A stretch of DNA of 64,000 nt from Streptomyces abyssalis (lineage in GTDB: Bacteria; Actinomycetota; Actinomycetes; Streptomycetales; Streptomycetaceae), in NCBI RefSeq assembly GCF_001751365.1, contig NZ_LJGT01000041.1, positions 729 through 64,728 on the forward strand, in the 5' to 3' direction. Positions 25,002-32,618 of the stretch are shown here, piece by piece. Position 1 is the first letter of the stretch; the number at the start of each line of letters is the position of its first letter. A program made the position numbers and the translations under genes. Below the pieces are notes generated by a model. It did not search any database. It worked only from the letters and a program-made list of their open reading frames with translations, and was not told the DNA's origin.

Positions 25002-26606
25002 TCAGCCCGCGAGGCCCATCTCGGTGTTGTAGCGCTCCCTGAACTCCCGCAGATAGCCACGCAGATAGGCCTCGCCGAGCAGTGTGCCGTCGGCGTTGGT
25101 CACGCCGTGGCGCTCGTGCAGATCGCGGGAGAGCTGGCGTGCGTTGGGGAAGCCGCCCTGTGACGCGATGAACTGACGGTAGGCGGAGAAGTAGAACTCC
25201 TCGCGCGGCACTCCGTCCGGTATGCCGACCGGCTGTGCGTCGTCGGAGCCGGAGGCCGCCGGAGGGGCGGGATCGCGTTCGGTGGCGTACTGGTAGTCGT
25301 CCGCTGCGGCTACGTCGGATCCGGGCTCGATGAACAACTGCTGTTCCTGGGCCCGTTGGGGCGGCAGATAGGCGGGTCCGTTGCCGCCGCCGGGTGCGTT
25401 GGAACTGCCGAGCGCGCGGCGGCGGCCCGGGCCGACCGGAACGGTGACCTGGGGACCGGAGGGCTGCGTCTCGGCGGCGTAGGTGTATTCGGGGGCGGTC
25501 GCCTGCTGCGGCTGCGCCTCCTGCTGCGGCGGTGGTGCTGCCGCGGCGGGTTCCGGCCGCCGCGTCTCTTCCGGCGCCAACTGGTCGTAGAGGACCTGCT
25601 GTTCGGGCTGCGGGCGCTGCTCCGGCCCGGCGCGGTCCGGACGCTCCGCGTACTCCTGCGGCTGCGCGTACTCCTGCGGCTGCGCGTACTCCGGGCGTTC
25701 GCGTTCCCCGGGCTCCTCGTACCGCTTCCGCAAGGTGCGTTCCCGCTGCTCCGGTTGCCGGTTCCCGCGCTCGTGCCCCTGCTCGTACTCGTACCCCTGC
25801 TCGTACACCTGCTCCTGCTCATCCGCCTCCGGCGCCGCCCCCGCCGTGAGCGCCGCGCGCCGCCGTCCGCCGGCGGGGGCCGCCGTGCCCGTGCCCGTAC
25901 GCGTCAGGGTCGCCGGTGCCTCGATGCCCGCGGCCGCCAGCCCGGACGGCCCGGTCTCGGCGAGCGGTACGCCGTAACGCGCGAGCTTGAGCGGCATCAG
26001 CGACTCCACCGGAGCCTTGCGCCGCCAGCCGCGCCCGTAGTGGGCCTGGAGCCGGGCCTCGTAGACGAGCCGCTCCTGTTCCATGCGGATGACCTCGTCG
26101 TAACTGCGCAGCTCCCACAGCTTCATGCGCCGCCACAGCCGGAAGGTGGAGGGGAACGCGAGCAGCCAGCGCGAGATCCGCACGCCCTCCATGTGCTTGT
26201 CGGCGGTGATGTCCGCGATCCGTCCGATCGCGTGCCGCGCGGCCTCGACCGAGACGACGAAGAGGACGGGGATCACCGCGTGCATGCCGACGCCGAGTGC
26301 GTCCGGCCAGGCGGCGGCGCCGTTGAAGGCGATGGTTGCCGCGGTGAGCAGCCACGCCGTCTGGCGCAGCAGCGGGAACGGTATGCGGATCCAGGTGAGC
26401 AGCAGGTCCAGCGCGAGCAGTACGACGATGCCCGCGTCGATGCCGATGGGGAAGAACGGGGCGAAGGCGCCGAAGCCCTTCCGTGCGGCGAGATCGCGCA
26501 CGGCGGCGAAGGATCCGGCGAACCCGATGGCGGCGATCGTCACGGCACCGACGACCACCACCGCGACCAATATGCGGTGTGTACGAGTCAGTTGTACGGC
26601 CTGCAC
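25002..26606 (-). CDS. DUF2637 membrane protein with long Glu/Gln/Pro-rich cytoplasmic region
   Basis: A 534-residue protein. The first 125 residues are a DUF2637 domain with about four membrane segments (around 11-33, 46-70, 79-98, 105-122). A charged helical stretch follows (WRRMKLWELRSYDEVIRMEQ). Residues about 240-430 are low complexity, rich in Glu, Gln, Tyr, Pro and Arg, with EYAQPQ repeats encoded by 18-bp units at 25647-25692. A conserved C-terminal domain (about 460-530, REEFYFSAYRQFIASQGGFP ... AYLRGYLREFRERYN) looks like a small helical DNA-binding or replication-type domain. DUF2637 is also found on Streptomyces conjugative plasmids as Spd/transfer-associated proteins, but no other plasmid gene is here. 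The start is GTG 26606. Confidence 0.85.
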   Translation of the reverse strand: MQAVQLTRTHRILVAVVVVGAVTIAAIGFAGSFAAVRDLAARKGFGAFAPFFPIGIDAGIVVLLALDLLLTWIRIPFPLLRQTAWLLTAATIAFNGAAAWPDALGVGMHAVIPVLFVVSVEAARHAIGRIADITADKHMEGVRISRWLLAFPSTFRLWRRMKLWELRSYDEVIRMEQERLVYEARLQAHYGRGWRRKAPVESLMPLKLARYGVPLAETGPSGLAAAGIEAPATLTRTGTGTAAPAGGRRRAALTAGAAPEADEQEQVYEQGYEYEQGHERGNRQPEQRERTLRKRYEEPGERERPEYAQPQEYAQPQEYAERPDRAGPEQRPQPEQQVLYDQLAPEETRRPEPAAAAPPPQQEAQPQQATAPEYTYAAETQPSGPQVTVPVGPGRRRALGSSNAPGGGNGPAYLPPQRAQEQQLFIEPGSDVAAADDYQYATERDPAPPAASGSDDAQPVGIPDGVPREEFYFSAYRQFIASQGGFPNARQLSRDLHERHGVTNADGTLLGEAYLRGYLREFRERYNTEMGLAG

Positions 26607-26718
26607 TGGAGTTGTCCCCCACCCTTGGAAACCTGCGCGGCGCACCAGACTGGCACATGCGTCAAGTCCCCGCCGCACGGGTGTGCGGCGGGGCCGGCGC
26701 CGGGAGGGGCACCGAGCG

Positions 26719-27432
26719 TCACTTGAGGGAAGCGACCGCTTCCTTGGCCGCCTTGTCGGCGTTCTTCTTCAACTCGTCCGCACCGGGGGTCTTGCCGCTC
26801 TCGAAACCGGCGCCGGCGTAGTCCACCGTCACGACGACGTTCGCGGTCTGTACGACGAGACGGTGCTCGCGGAAGTTCTCGGACTTGTCGCCGTCCTTCT
26901 TCTCCACCTCGTAGCTGAGGGCGGTCGCCTTGTCGCCGATGCCGCTGACCGGAGAGGACTTCAGGCCCTTGTTGGACTTCTCCGCCTGCAGGGCGTCGGC
27001 CTGCTGCTTGAGGAACGCGCCGGCCAGTTTGTCGCCGGAGCCGCGCGAGGAGTCGGACTCGAAGCGCTTGAGGGAGACGGTCAGCTGCCGGTAGTCGAAC
27101 TTGTCCAGGCCGCTCCACAGGCAGCTGCCGGAGTCCTGGGTGTTGCCCGACCCGATCCGCTTGCCCGAGGCGTTCTCCGTCTTCGGCGTCAGCTCCTTGA
27201 CGGTGTCCTTGGAGAGCGTCTTGCAGGCGTCCGGGAGCTCCTTGAACTTGACCGGAGCCGCGCTCGGCGCGCTGTCGCCCTGCTCGGACGAGGCCGAACC
27301 GCCGTTCTCGCCACCGGAGTCGGAGGAGCAGCCCGCCACGAGCAGTGCGGGAAGGGCGACTGCCGCGCAGGCGAGCGTCCGGGCGAGACGCGGTGATCGT
27401 CGCTGTGGGGTTCGCTGTGCGTTACGGGGCAT
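26719..27432 (-). CDS. DUF3558-type secreted lipoprotein
   Basis: A 237-residue lipoprotein with a basic N-terminus, a hydrophobic core (TLACAAVALPALL) and a lipobox VAGC, giving a mature N-terminal Cys near residue 35. After a Ser/Gly/Glu linker comes a DUF3558-like domain: a Leu-Pro-x-x-Cys start (ELPDACKTLSKD) and a later Cys in SGSCLWSG, likely disulfide-bonded. It is followed by a beta-rich half. Function is unknown for this actinobacterial family. It forms a probable operon with its paralog 27 bp upstream. Confidence 0.88.
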   Translation of the reverse strand: MPRNAQRTPQRRSPRLARTLACAAVALPALLVAGCSSDSGGENGGSASSEQGDSAPSAAPVKFKELPDACKTLSKDTVKELTPKTENASGKRIGSGNTQDSGSCLWSGLDKFDYRQLTVSLKRFESDSSRGSGDKLAGAFLKQQADALQAEKSNKGLKSSPVSGIGDKATALSYEVEKKDGDKSENFREHRLVVQTANVVVTVDYAGAGFESGKTPGADELKKNADKAAKEAVASLK

Positions 27433-27459
27433 GATTCCTTCGCTTCCAGTCTGTCTGCG

Positions 27460-28428
27460 TCAGTTGTCATCGAAGCCGGCAGCGAGCTCTGCGGCCACGC
27501 TACGGGCCTTCTCCTGCAACTCGGCGCTGTCCGGGGTACGCCGCTTGTCGGTGAGCCACTGGTCGTACTTGACGGTGGCGATCACGTTCCCGCTTCGGAA
27601 CACGACCGTGATGTCGCGGTGGACTCCCGAGTCGCCGGTGTCCAGTTGGTCGTCGATGTAGGCGCCGTCCCCGAGGCCGTCGAGCTTACGAGGGGAGAGA
27701 TCCTCGTCCTGGGGCTGAGACGACTCGGCGGCATCTCCGGGTTCGCCTGGAGCCTGGGAGCCGTTGTCGGATTCATCACTCCCGCCGTCGCCCCCGCTCC
27801 CGTTGTCCGCGCTCTCGCTCTCGTCGCCGCTCTTGCCGTCGCCGCTGCCGTCGCCGTCGCCCTCGGCGGAGTCGTCGGCGCTGCTGTCCTCGCCGCCGCC
27901 TTCGGCGTCCTCGGGCGGTGGGCTGCTCTCGTCGTCGGTCGGGATCTCGGCCTGGCCCGCGCGCTCGTCGTACAGCAGTTGCGCCTGCTCGTCGTCGCTC
28001 ACGGCCGGGTCGTAGGACACGACGCGTTCCAGGTCGACGGTGAGGTGGCGGCTGGCGAGGCTGGTGGCGCTCTTCCAGCGGCAGCCCACGCGCCGGTCGG
28101 TGTCGTAGGTGACGGTGGCCTCGCCCTCGTACGGTGAGGCCTTCTCGTCGTCCGTGCCCTTGCCCGAAGCGCTGCTCGCGGCCGTGTCCTCGGCCGCCTC
28201 GGCTCCGGGGAGCAGCTTCTTCAGCGTCTCCACGCCGACGGCTCCGCACGGCTCCGGGAGCGTGCTGTATCTGCCGGGCTCGGCCGGGGGCGCGGCGGAG
28301 GAGGAGGTGCCGGGCTTGGTGTCCTCGCCGTCACCCTCGTCGGACGACCCGGTGCAGGCGGTGAGGCCTCCGGAGAGCATGACGGCCAGCGCGACGCCGG
28401 TCACATACGTCCTTGCCCTCCGCTGCAC
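27460..28428 (-). CDS. DUF3558-type secreted lipoprotein, paralog with acidic insert
   Basis: A 322-residue lipoprotein. The signal ends in a lipobox LTAC, with the mature Cys near residue 25. The DUF3558-like domain starts STLPEPCGAVGVETL and has a second Cys in VGCRWKS. A roughly 75-residue insert is almost only Ser, Gly, Asp and Glu (SADDSAEGDGDGSGDGKSG and similar), probably a flexible extracellular spacer. GTG 28428 (MQRRARTYV) is chosen because AGGAGG lies about 9-10 nt upstream; the longer in-frame ORF lacks a site. It shares its fold with the next gene (27-bp gap), suggesting duplication. Confidence 0.87.
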   Translation of the reverse strand: MQRRARTYVTGVALAVMLSGGLTACTGSSDEGDGEDTKPGTSSSAAPPAEPGRYSTLPEPCGAVGVETLKKLLPGAEAAEDTAASSASGKGTDDEKASPYEGEATVTYDTDRRVGCRWKSATSLASRHLTVDLERVVSYDPAVSDDEQAQLLYDERAGQAEIPTDDESSPPPEDAEGGGEDSSADDSAEGDGDGSGDGKSGDESESADNGSGGDGGSDESDNGSQAPGEPGDAAESSQPQDEDLSPRKLDGLGDGAYIDDQLDTGDSGVHRDITVVFRSGNVIATVKYDQWLTDKRRTPDSAELQEKARSVAAELAAGFDDN

Positions 28429-28673
28429 TGTCCTGCCTCCTGCTCGGCTCTGCTGCCGTCCGGTCGAAGCGTCCCGCCACCGTGACGGGGCCACGGAAGA
28501 CAATGTCTACCGCACGCACGGCGGGGCCGTCCGTCCCCGTGGCGTTTATGTTGCGCGAAGTCCCGCTTTTCCGTTTCGCGCACTTGGTGCGTCTTCTTGC
28601 GTTCTGTCCGTGAGCGGGCGGAGTGAGATGCCCTACACGGAACCCGGGGCGCTCGTCGCGGCGGCGGGGAGCC

Positions 28674-29468
28674 TCAGCGTTCGCGGTGGACCTTGGTGTT
28701 GGACGCCTGCGCACGCGGACGTACGACCAGCAGGTCGACGTTGACGTGCGGCGGGCGGGTCACGGTCCAGGCGATCGTGTCGGCGACGTCCTCCGCGGTC
28801 AGCGGCTCGGCGACGCCTTCGTAGACCTTGGCGGCCCGGGCGGCGTCACCGCGGAAGCGGGTGAGGGCGAACTCGTCGGTCTTCACCATGCCGGGTGCGA
28901 TCTCGATGACGCGTACGGGCTCCCCGCACAGCTCCAGGCGCAGGGTCTCGGCCAGCACGTGGGCGCCGTGCTTGGCGGCGACGTAGCCGCCCCCGCCCTC
29001 GTACGTGGCGTGCGCCGCGGTGGAGGAGACGACCACGACCGTTCCTCCGCCGGACGTGGGGGCACCGCCCGGGCCGTCGGGCCCGGGGGGAGCCTGGGCC
29101 AGCGCCGGCAGCAGGGCCTGGGTGAGGTGGAGTACGCCGAGGACGTTGACCTCGTACATCTTGCGCCAGTCCGCCGGGTCGGCGGTGGCGACAGGGTCCG
29201 TACCGAGGGCGCCGCCCGCGTTGTTGACGAGGACGTCGCAGCGGTCCAAGCCCGCCGCGAAGGCGTCGACGGCCGCGCGGTCGGTGACGTCGAGCGGGAG
29301 GGCCACCGCTTCGTGGCCCGCGTCGGTCAACTCGGCCGCCAGAGCGTCGATCCGGTCCTGACGCCTGGCGGTGAGCACGACCCGGTAGCCGGCTGCGGCC
29401 AGTTGGCGTGCGGTGGCGGCGCCGATGCCACTGCTGGCGCCGCTGATGACGGCAGTGCGGTTGCTCAT
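28674..29468 (-). CDS. Classical short-chain dehydrogenase/reductase
   Basis: A 264-residue SDR oxidoreductase. It has the cofactor motif GASSGIGAATARQL, the NNAGG structural motif, the catalytic Ser in VVSSTAAHATYE and YxxxK in GGYVAAKHG. Arg at the end of beta-2 (TARRQDR) suggests NADP(H). The substrate is unknown. ATG 29468 (MSNRTAVISG) is chosen over an in-frame TTG 6 bp upstream. No partner gene overlaps it. It marks the left edge of the accessory region. Confidence 0.92.
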   Translation of the reverse strand: MSNRTAVISGASSGIGAATARQLAAAGYRVVLTARRQDRIDALAAELTDAGHEAVALPLDVTDRAAVDAFAAGLDRCDVLVNNAGGALGTDPVATADPADWRKMYEVNVLGVLHLTQALLPALAQAPPGPDGPGGAPTSGGGTVVVVSSTAAHATYEGGGGYVAAKHGAHVLAETLRLELCGEPVRVIEIAPGMVKTDEFALTRFRGDAARAAKVYEGVAEPLTAEDVADTIAWTVTRPPHVNVDLLVVRPRAQASNTKVHRER

Positions 29469-29543
29469 GGCCAAAGGCTACGTCGTGCCGCCGCACGCCG
29501 GCCGAGGAGCCGTCTGCTGCTGGGGGAGCCGGGTGCGGTCGTC

Positions 29544-29879
29544 TCAGTGGCCGCGCGGTGCGTACATGATCACCGCGACTCCGGCGAGGCAGATCAACGC
29601 GCCCGTCACGTCCCAGCGGTCGGGCCGGAACCCGTCGACCGCCATGCCCCACGCGAGAGAACCGGCGACGAAGACGCCTCCGTACGCGGCGAGGATGCGC
29701 CCGAAGTGGGCGTCCGGCTGGAGCGTGGCCACGAAGCCGTAGATCCCCAGGGCGATCACGCCGGCCCCGATCCAGGCCCAGCCGCGGTGTTCGCGCACGC
29801 CCTGCCAGACGAGCCATGCCCCGCCGATCTCCATGAGCGCCGCGAAGAGGAACAGGGCGACGGAGCGGGCGATGAGCAT
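29544..29879 (-). CDS. YnfA family small membrane protein
   Basis: A 111-residue inner-membrane protein with four predicted segments and the family landmarks LMEIGGAWLVWQGVREHRGW, AYGGVFVAGSLAWGMAVDG and RPDRWDVTGALICLAGVAVI. YnfA is a SMR-like four-helix protein, suggested to export small cations in some bacteria. Length matches the family. It stands 75 bp from the SDR gene on the same strand. Confidence 0.93.
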   Translation of the reverse strand: MLIARSVALFLFAALMEIGGAWLVWQGVREHRGWAWIGAGVIALGIYGFVATLQPDAHFGRILAAYGGVFVAGSLAWGMAVDGFRPDRWDVTGALICLAGVAVIMYAPRGH

Positions 29880-29976
29880 GACCGCAGGCTACGCGAGGGC
29901 GGGCGGGAGTCAGCCGGCCGTTCGGAGCCCTCCCCGGCATCGCCGGCGCCCCTTCCCGCAATGCCGGGGAGTCCCG

Positions 29977-31515
29977 CTATGCCGCGGAGTCCCGCTCCGC
30001 CACGGCCCGCACCGCCGGCGAACCGGTCCACTGCGTCAGCGCCTGGCGCAGCCCCTGCGGGTCCGGCCTGTCGCTCGCCCAGGCGATGTGGCCGTCAGGC
30101 CGGATCAGCAAGGTCCGCTTGCCGACGGCCGCCGAACGCACATGGACCGTACGGTCGTCGGCCTCCGTGCTCGTGTCCGGAGGCGGCGCGCCGAGCGGTG
30201 AGACGAGGACGAACGCGCCCCCGCGCAGCGCCTCGTAGAGCCGCCCCGAGGCGAGCGGCAGATCCGGCACCCGCTTTCCGGCGAGCGGGTGGGAGCCGCG
30301 GGGTGAGGGGTAGGAGATCCCGATGCCGGAGACCATGCGCACGCCGCGACTCGTCAACGGGCGTACGCGGCTGAGGACTTCGGCACCCACGGAGCGCAGC
30401 GCACGCCCGGCGGGGGAGTGCGCGAGCGCGAGCCGGATGATGGCGCCGCTCATCCGCAGAACGAGAGTGCCCACCGGGTGCCGTTCGCTGTCGTACGTCT
30501 CCAGCAGGGTCGCCGGGGAGTGGCCGCGGAGCACCGCCGAGAGCTTCCAGGTGAGGTTGGCCGCGTCCTGCAGCCCGGTGTTCATGCCCATGCCGCCGGC
30601 CGGCGAGTGGACGTGGGCTGCGTCTCCGGCGAGGAAGACACGGCCCACCTGGTAGCGCGGCGCCTGCCGTTCGTCGCTGTGGAAACGGGACATCCAGCGG
30701 GGGTCGTGCATTCCGTGGTCGGAGCCCAGCGCCCGCACCGCGAGCTCCCTGACCTCCTCCAGATCCGGCACCTCCCCGTACGGGAGCTGCCGGTGGCGGT
30801 TCCAGCCCGCGACCCGGTAGTAGCCGTCGCCGAAGCCCGCGATGAGGGCGAAGGCGTCCTTCGTCGCGTTGACGAGGAAGGGGGTGGCGGGAGGATCGGT
30901 CAGCCGTACGTCGGCGAGCACGATGGAGCGGACGACGGACTTGCCGGGGAAGGGCAGGCCGAGCAGTTCGCGGACGGTGCTGTGCACGCCGTCGCTGCCG
31001 ATGACGTACGGGGCGCGCAGCGTCCGGAGCTCTTCCGCCGGGGCTCCCGGCGCGCCCGCCGCCGTGACGTCGGCCTCGACGCCGGAGCCGTCCTGACGCA
31101 GCTCCACGACCTCCGTGCCGTACAGGAACGTCACTCCGGCCTTTCGGGCACGCCGCTCAAGCAGCCGCTCCACCTCGAACTGCCCTGTGACCAGCACGAA
31201 CGGAAACCGGCTCGGCAGCTGCGAAGGATCGAGCACCGCGCGCCCGAAGAGGCCGAGCGACTGCATCCGCGCGCCTGTGCCGACCAGTTCGTCCGCCAGG
31301 CCCCGGGTGTCCATCTGTTCCAGGGTGCGGGCGTGCACGACGAGCGCGCGGGAGAGGTTGCTGACGGTCTCGTCGCGCCGCTCGACCAGAGTGACCGCGT
31401 GCCCGGCCTCGGCGAGATCCCCTGCGGCCATCAGACCGGTGGGCCCGGCGCCCACGACGAGCACGTCGGGGGCGTGGCCCGCCTCAGGTGCCTTCCCGGT
31501 CCCGCTGCTTGCCAT
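29977..31515 (-). CDS. FAD-dependent aromatic-ring monooxygenase (PheA/TfdB family)
   Basis: A 512-residue group A flavoprotein hydroxylase. The ADP-binding motif is VVGAGPTGLMAAGDLAEAG, the DG motif is VIGSDGVHSTVREL, and the GD motif is FLAGDAAHVHSPAGGMGMNT. A C-terminal thioredoxin-like tail follows (LLIRPDGHIAWASDRPD). Such enzymes hydroxylate phenols, antibiotics such as rifampicin or tetracycline, or polyketides. ATG 31515 has GGAGGA about 5 nt upstream. The promoter overlaps a 30-bp palindrome almost identical in form to that before the TetR gene at 35.4 kb, so TetR control is inferred. Confidence 0.92.
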   Translation of the reverse strand: MASSGTGKAPEAGHAPDVLVVGAGPTGLMAAGDLAEAGHAVTLVERRDETVSNLSRALVVHARTLEQMDTRGLADELVGTGARMQSLGLFGRAVLDPSQLPSRFPFVLVTGQFEVERLLERRARKAGVTFLYGTEVVELRQDGSGVEADVTAAGAPGAPAEELRTLRAPYVIGSDGVHSTVRELLGLPFPGKSVVRSIVLADVRLTDPPATPFLVNATKDAFALIAGFGDGYYRVAGWNRHRQLPYGEVPDLEEVRELAVRALGSDHGMHDPRWMSRFHSDERQAPRYQVGRVFLAGDAAHVHSPAGGMGMNTGLQDAANLTWKLSAVLRGHSPATLLETYDSERHPVGTLVLRMSGAIIRLALAHSPAGRALRSVGAEVLSRVRPLTSRGVRMVSGIGISYPSPRGSHPLAGKRVPDLPLASGRLYEALRGGAFVLVSPLGAPPPDTSTEADDRTVHVRSAAVGKRTLLIRPDGHIAWASDRPDPQGLRQALTQWTGSPAVRAVAERDSAA

Positions 31516-31852
31516 GGAGTCCTCCCCGTGGTGTGCGGATGCGACGTGCCTGGCGCGGGTCAACGCCCGTTGGCACCACGGTAGGAGGGGCCGTCGCAGA
31601 CGTCAACACATGTTGGCCCACAAGTGTTGACGTGGGTACGGGTCGTACGGACCGGAACGGGGAACGACGCTCCGGCGTCCGGAACAAGGCGTGCGGCCAC
31701 GGCGGTTGGCCGGCCGGAAACCGGCTCGGGTGAGCCAGGGCACGGGGCAAGGGGCAAGGGGCAATGCGGCCCAGGCCAAGGGGGAATGCGGCGTCAGGCC
31801 GCCCGGTGCGTCGGCCCGAGCATCGCCCGTGGCGCCGCACGGCGCGCCCCGT
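31516..31852. other. 337-bp intergenic region upstream of the FAD monooxygenase
   Basis: The left part holds the FAD monooxygenase leader, promoter and operator described separately, plus a half-operator GTCAAC-n3-CGTTGGC at 31559-31574. The right part (31640-31852) shows no credible gene. A GGGGCAA-like triplet repeat lies near 31742-31765. It is the downstream flank of the XRE-like gene. Confidence 0.7.
31578..31631 (-). promoter_or_regulatory. TetR-type 30-bp palindromic operator and promoter of the FAD monooxygenase
   Basis: The palindrome at 31602-31631 reads GTCAAC-n3-TGTTGGCC-n-ACA-n3-GTTGAC. On the minus strand its edge supplies a -35 TTGACG (31606-31601), with a 17-bp spacer and -10 TACCGT (31583-31578). 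A repressor bound here would cover the -35. Compared with the TetR-gene operator at 35406-35435, 23 of 30 bases are the same, including all symmetric core positions. Confidence 0.8.
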
Positions 31853-32578
31853 TCAGGCGTCCAGCCGCGCGCAGAACAGGTCCACCAGCCGCGCGAGGAA
31901 GGCCCGGCCCTCTTCGCCGGGCTCCATGGAGATCGTCCCGCCGCCCCAGTCCACCGTGCCGACCATGTCCTGGTACTCGGAGTGCAGGTGGTGCAGGATC
32001 CCGCTGACGCGGGCCCTGCGCAGGTCGAGGAGCTTGCACACGGGCTGTACGTACGGCTGCCAGCGGGTCGTGACCGCCCGCAGCAGCAACTCGCCCAGCT
32101 CGGCACCCTGTCCGTTGATGTCCAGCCGCGCGCGGAGCGGCAACGCCAGCGCGTCCCCGAGCAGTTCGGCCTGGCGGTCGGTCAGCTGCCACTGGCCGCC
32201 GCGCTCCATCTCCTCGTACTCGGACGGGTGGAGGCCCAGCCGCAGGGCCATGTCGAACGCGGAGACCCCGCGGGCGAGGCGGTGCTGGTGGACGCTGCTG
32301 AGCGACCCCATCAAGTCGCCGACGGAGCACCACAGCACACCCGCCAGCGCGGTCAACTCCCGCTCCCCGGGGCTCTGGTCGCCCGACTCCCAGCTGAGCA
32401 CGGTCAGCGGGGTGACCTGGACCCCGTAGGCGCTGAGCATCGTGGCCGCGACGTCCTCGGCCCGCATCCCGAGGGCCTGGCGCGTGCTGCGCGCGGCCTC
32501 CCGGTTGAACGCGGGCCTGCGAGGATCGGATGACGTGTACTGGGACAAGCGGTCCACTTCTTCGGTCGGCTTCCTCAC
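31853..32578 (-). CDS. XRE-like helix-turn-helix regulator
   Basis: A 241-residue soluble protein. Residues about 25-95 form an HTH of XRE type (RSTRQALGMRAEDVAATMLS, then VTPLTVLSWESGDQSPGERE). A second HTH-like segment follows (FDMALRLGLHPSEYEEMERG). The C-terminal 100 residues are helical, with no known ligand domain. Proteins of this two-HTH layout are common and uncharacterised in Streptomyces. It lies 40 bp after the lactate permease gene on the same strand, so it is probably cotranscribed. Confidence 0.82.
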   Translation of the reverse strand: MRKPTEEVDRLSQYTSSDPRRPAFNREAARSTRQALGMRAEDVAATMLSAYGVQVTPLTVLSWESGDQSPGERELTALAGVLWCSVGDLMGSLSSVHQHRLARGVSAFDMALRLGLHPSEYEEMERGGQWQLTDRQAELLGDALALPLRARLDINGQGAELGELLLRAVTTRWQPYVQPVCKLLDLRRARVSGILHHLHSEYQDMVGTVDWGGGTISMEPGEEGRAFLARLVDLFCARLDA

Positions 32579-32618
32579 GGCGCAGCTCCGGCCAGAAGGT
32601 CAAAGGATGTCAAAGGTC

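Noticed and set aside
25647..25692. 18-bp repeats as a regulatory array
   Set aside because: They are in frame within the DUF2637 gene and encode EYAQPQ repeats, so protein-level repetition explains them.
31742..31765. GGGGCAA-type triple repeat as a possible CRISPR or att remnant
   Set aside because: The units are 7 bp and contiguous, with no spacers; simple local slippage is enough.
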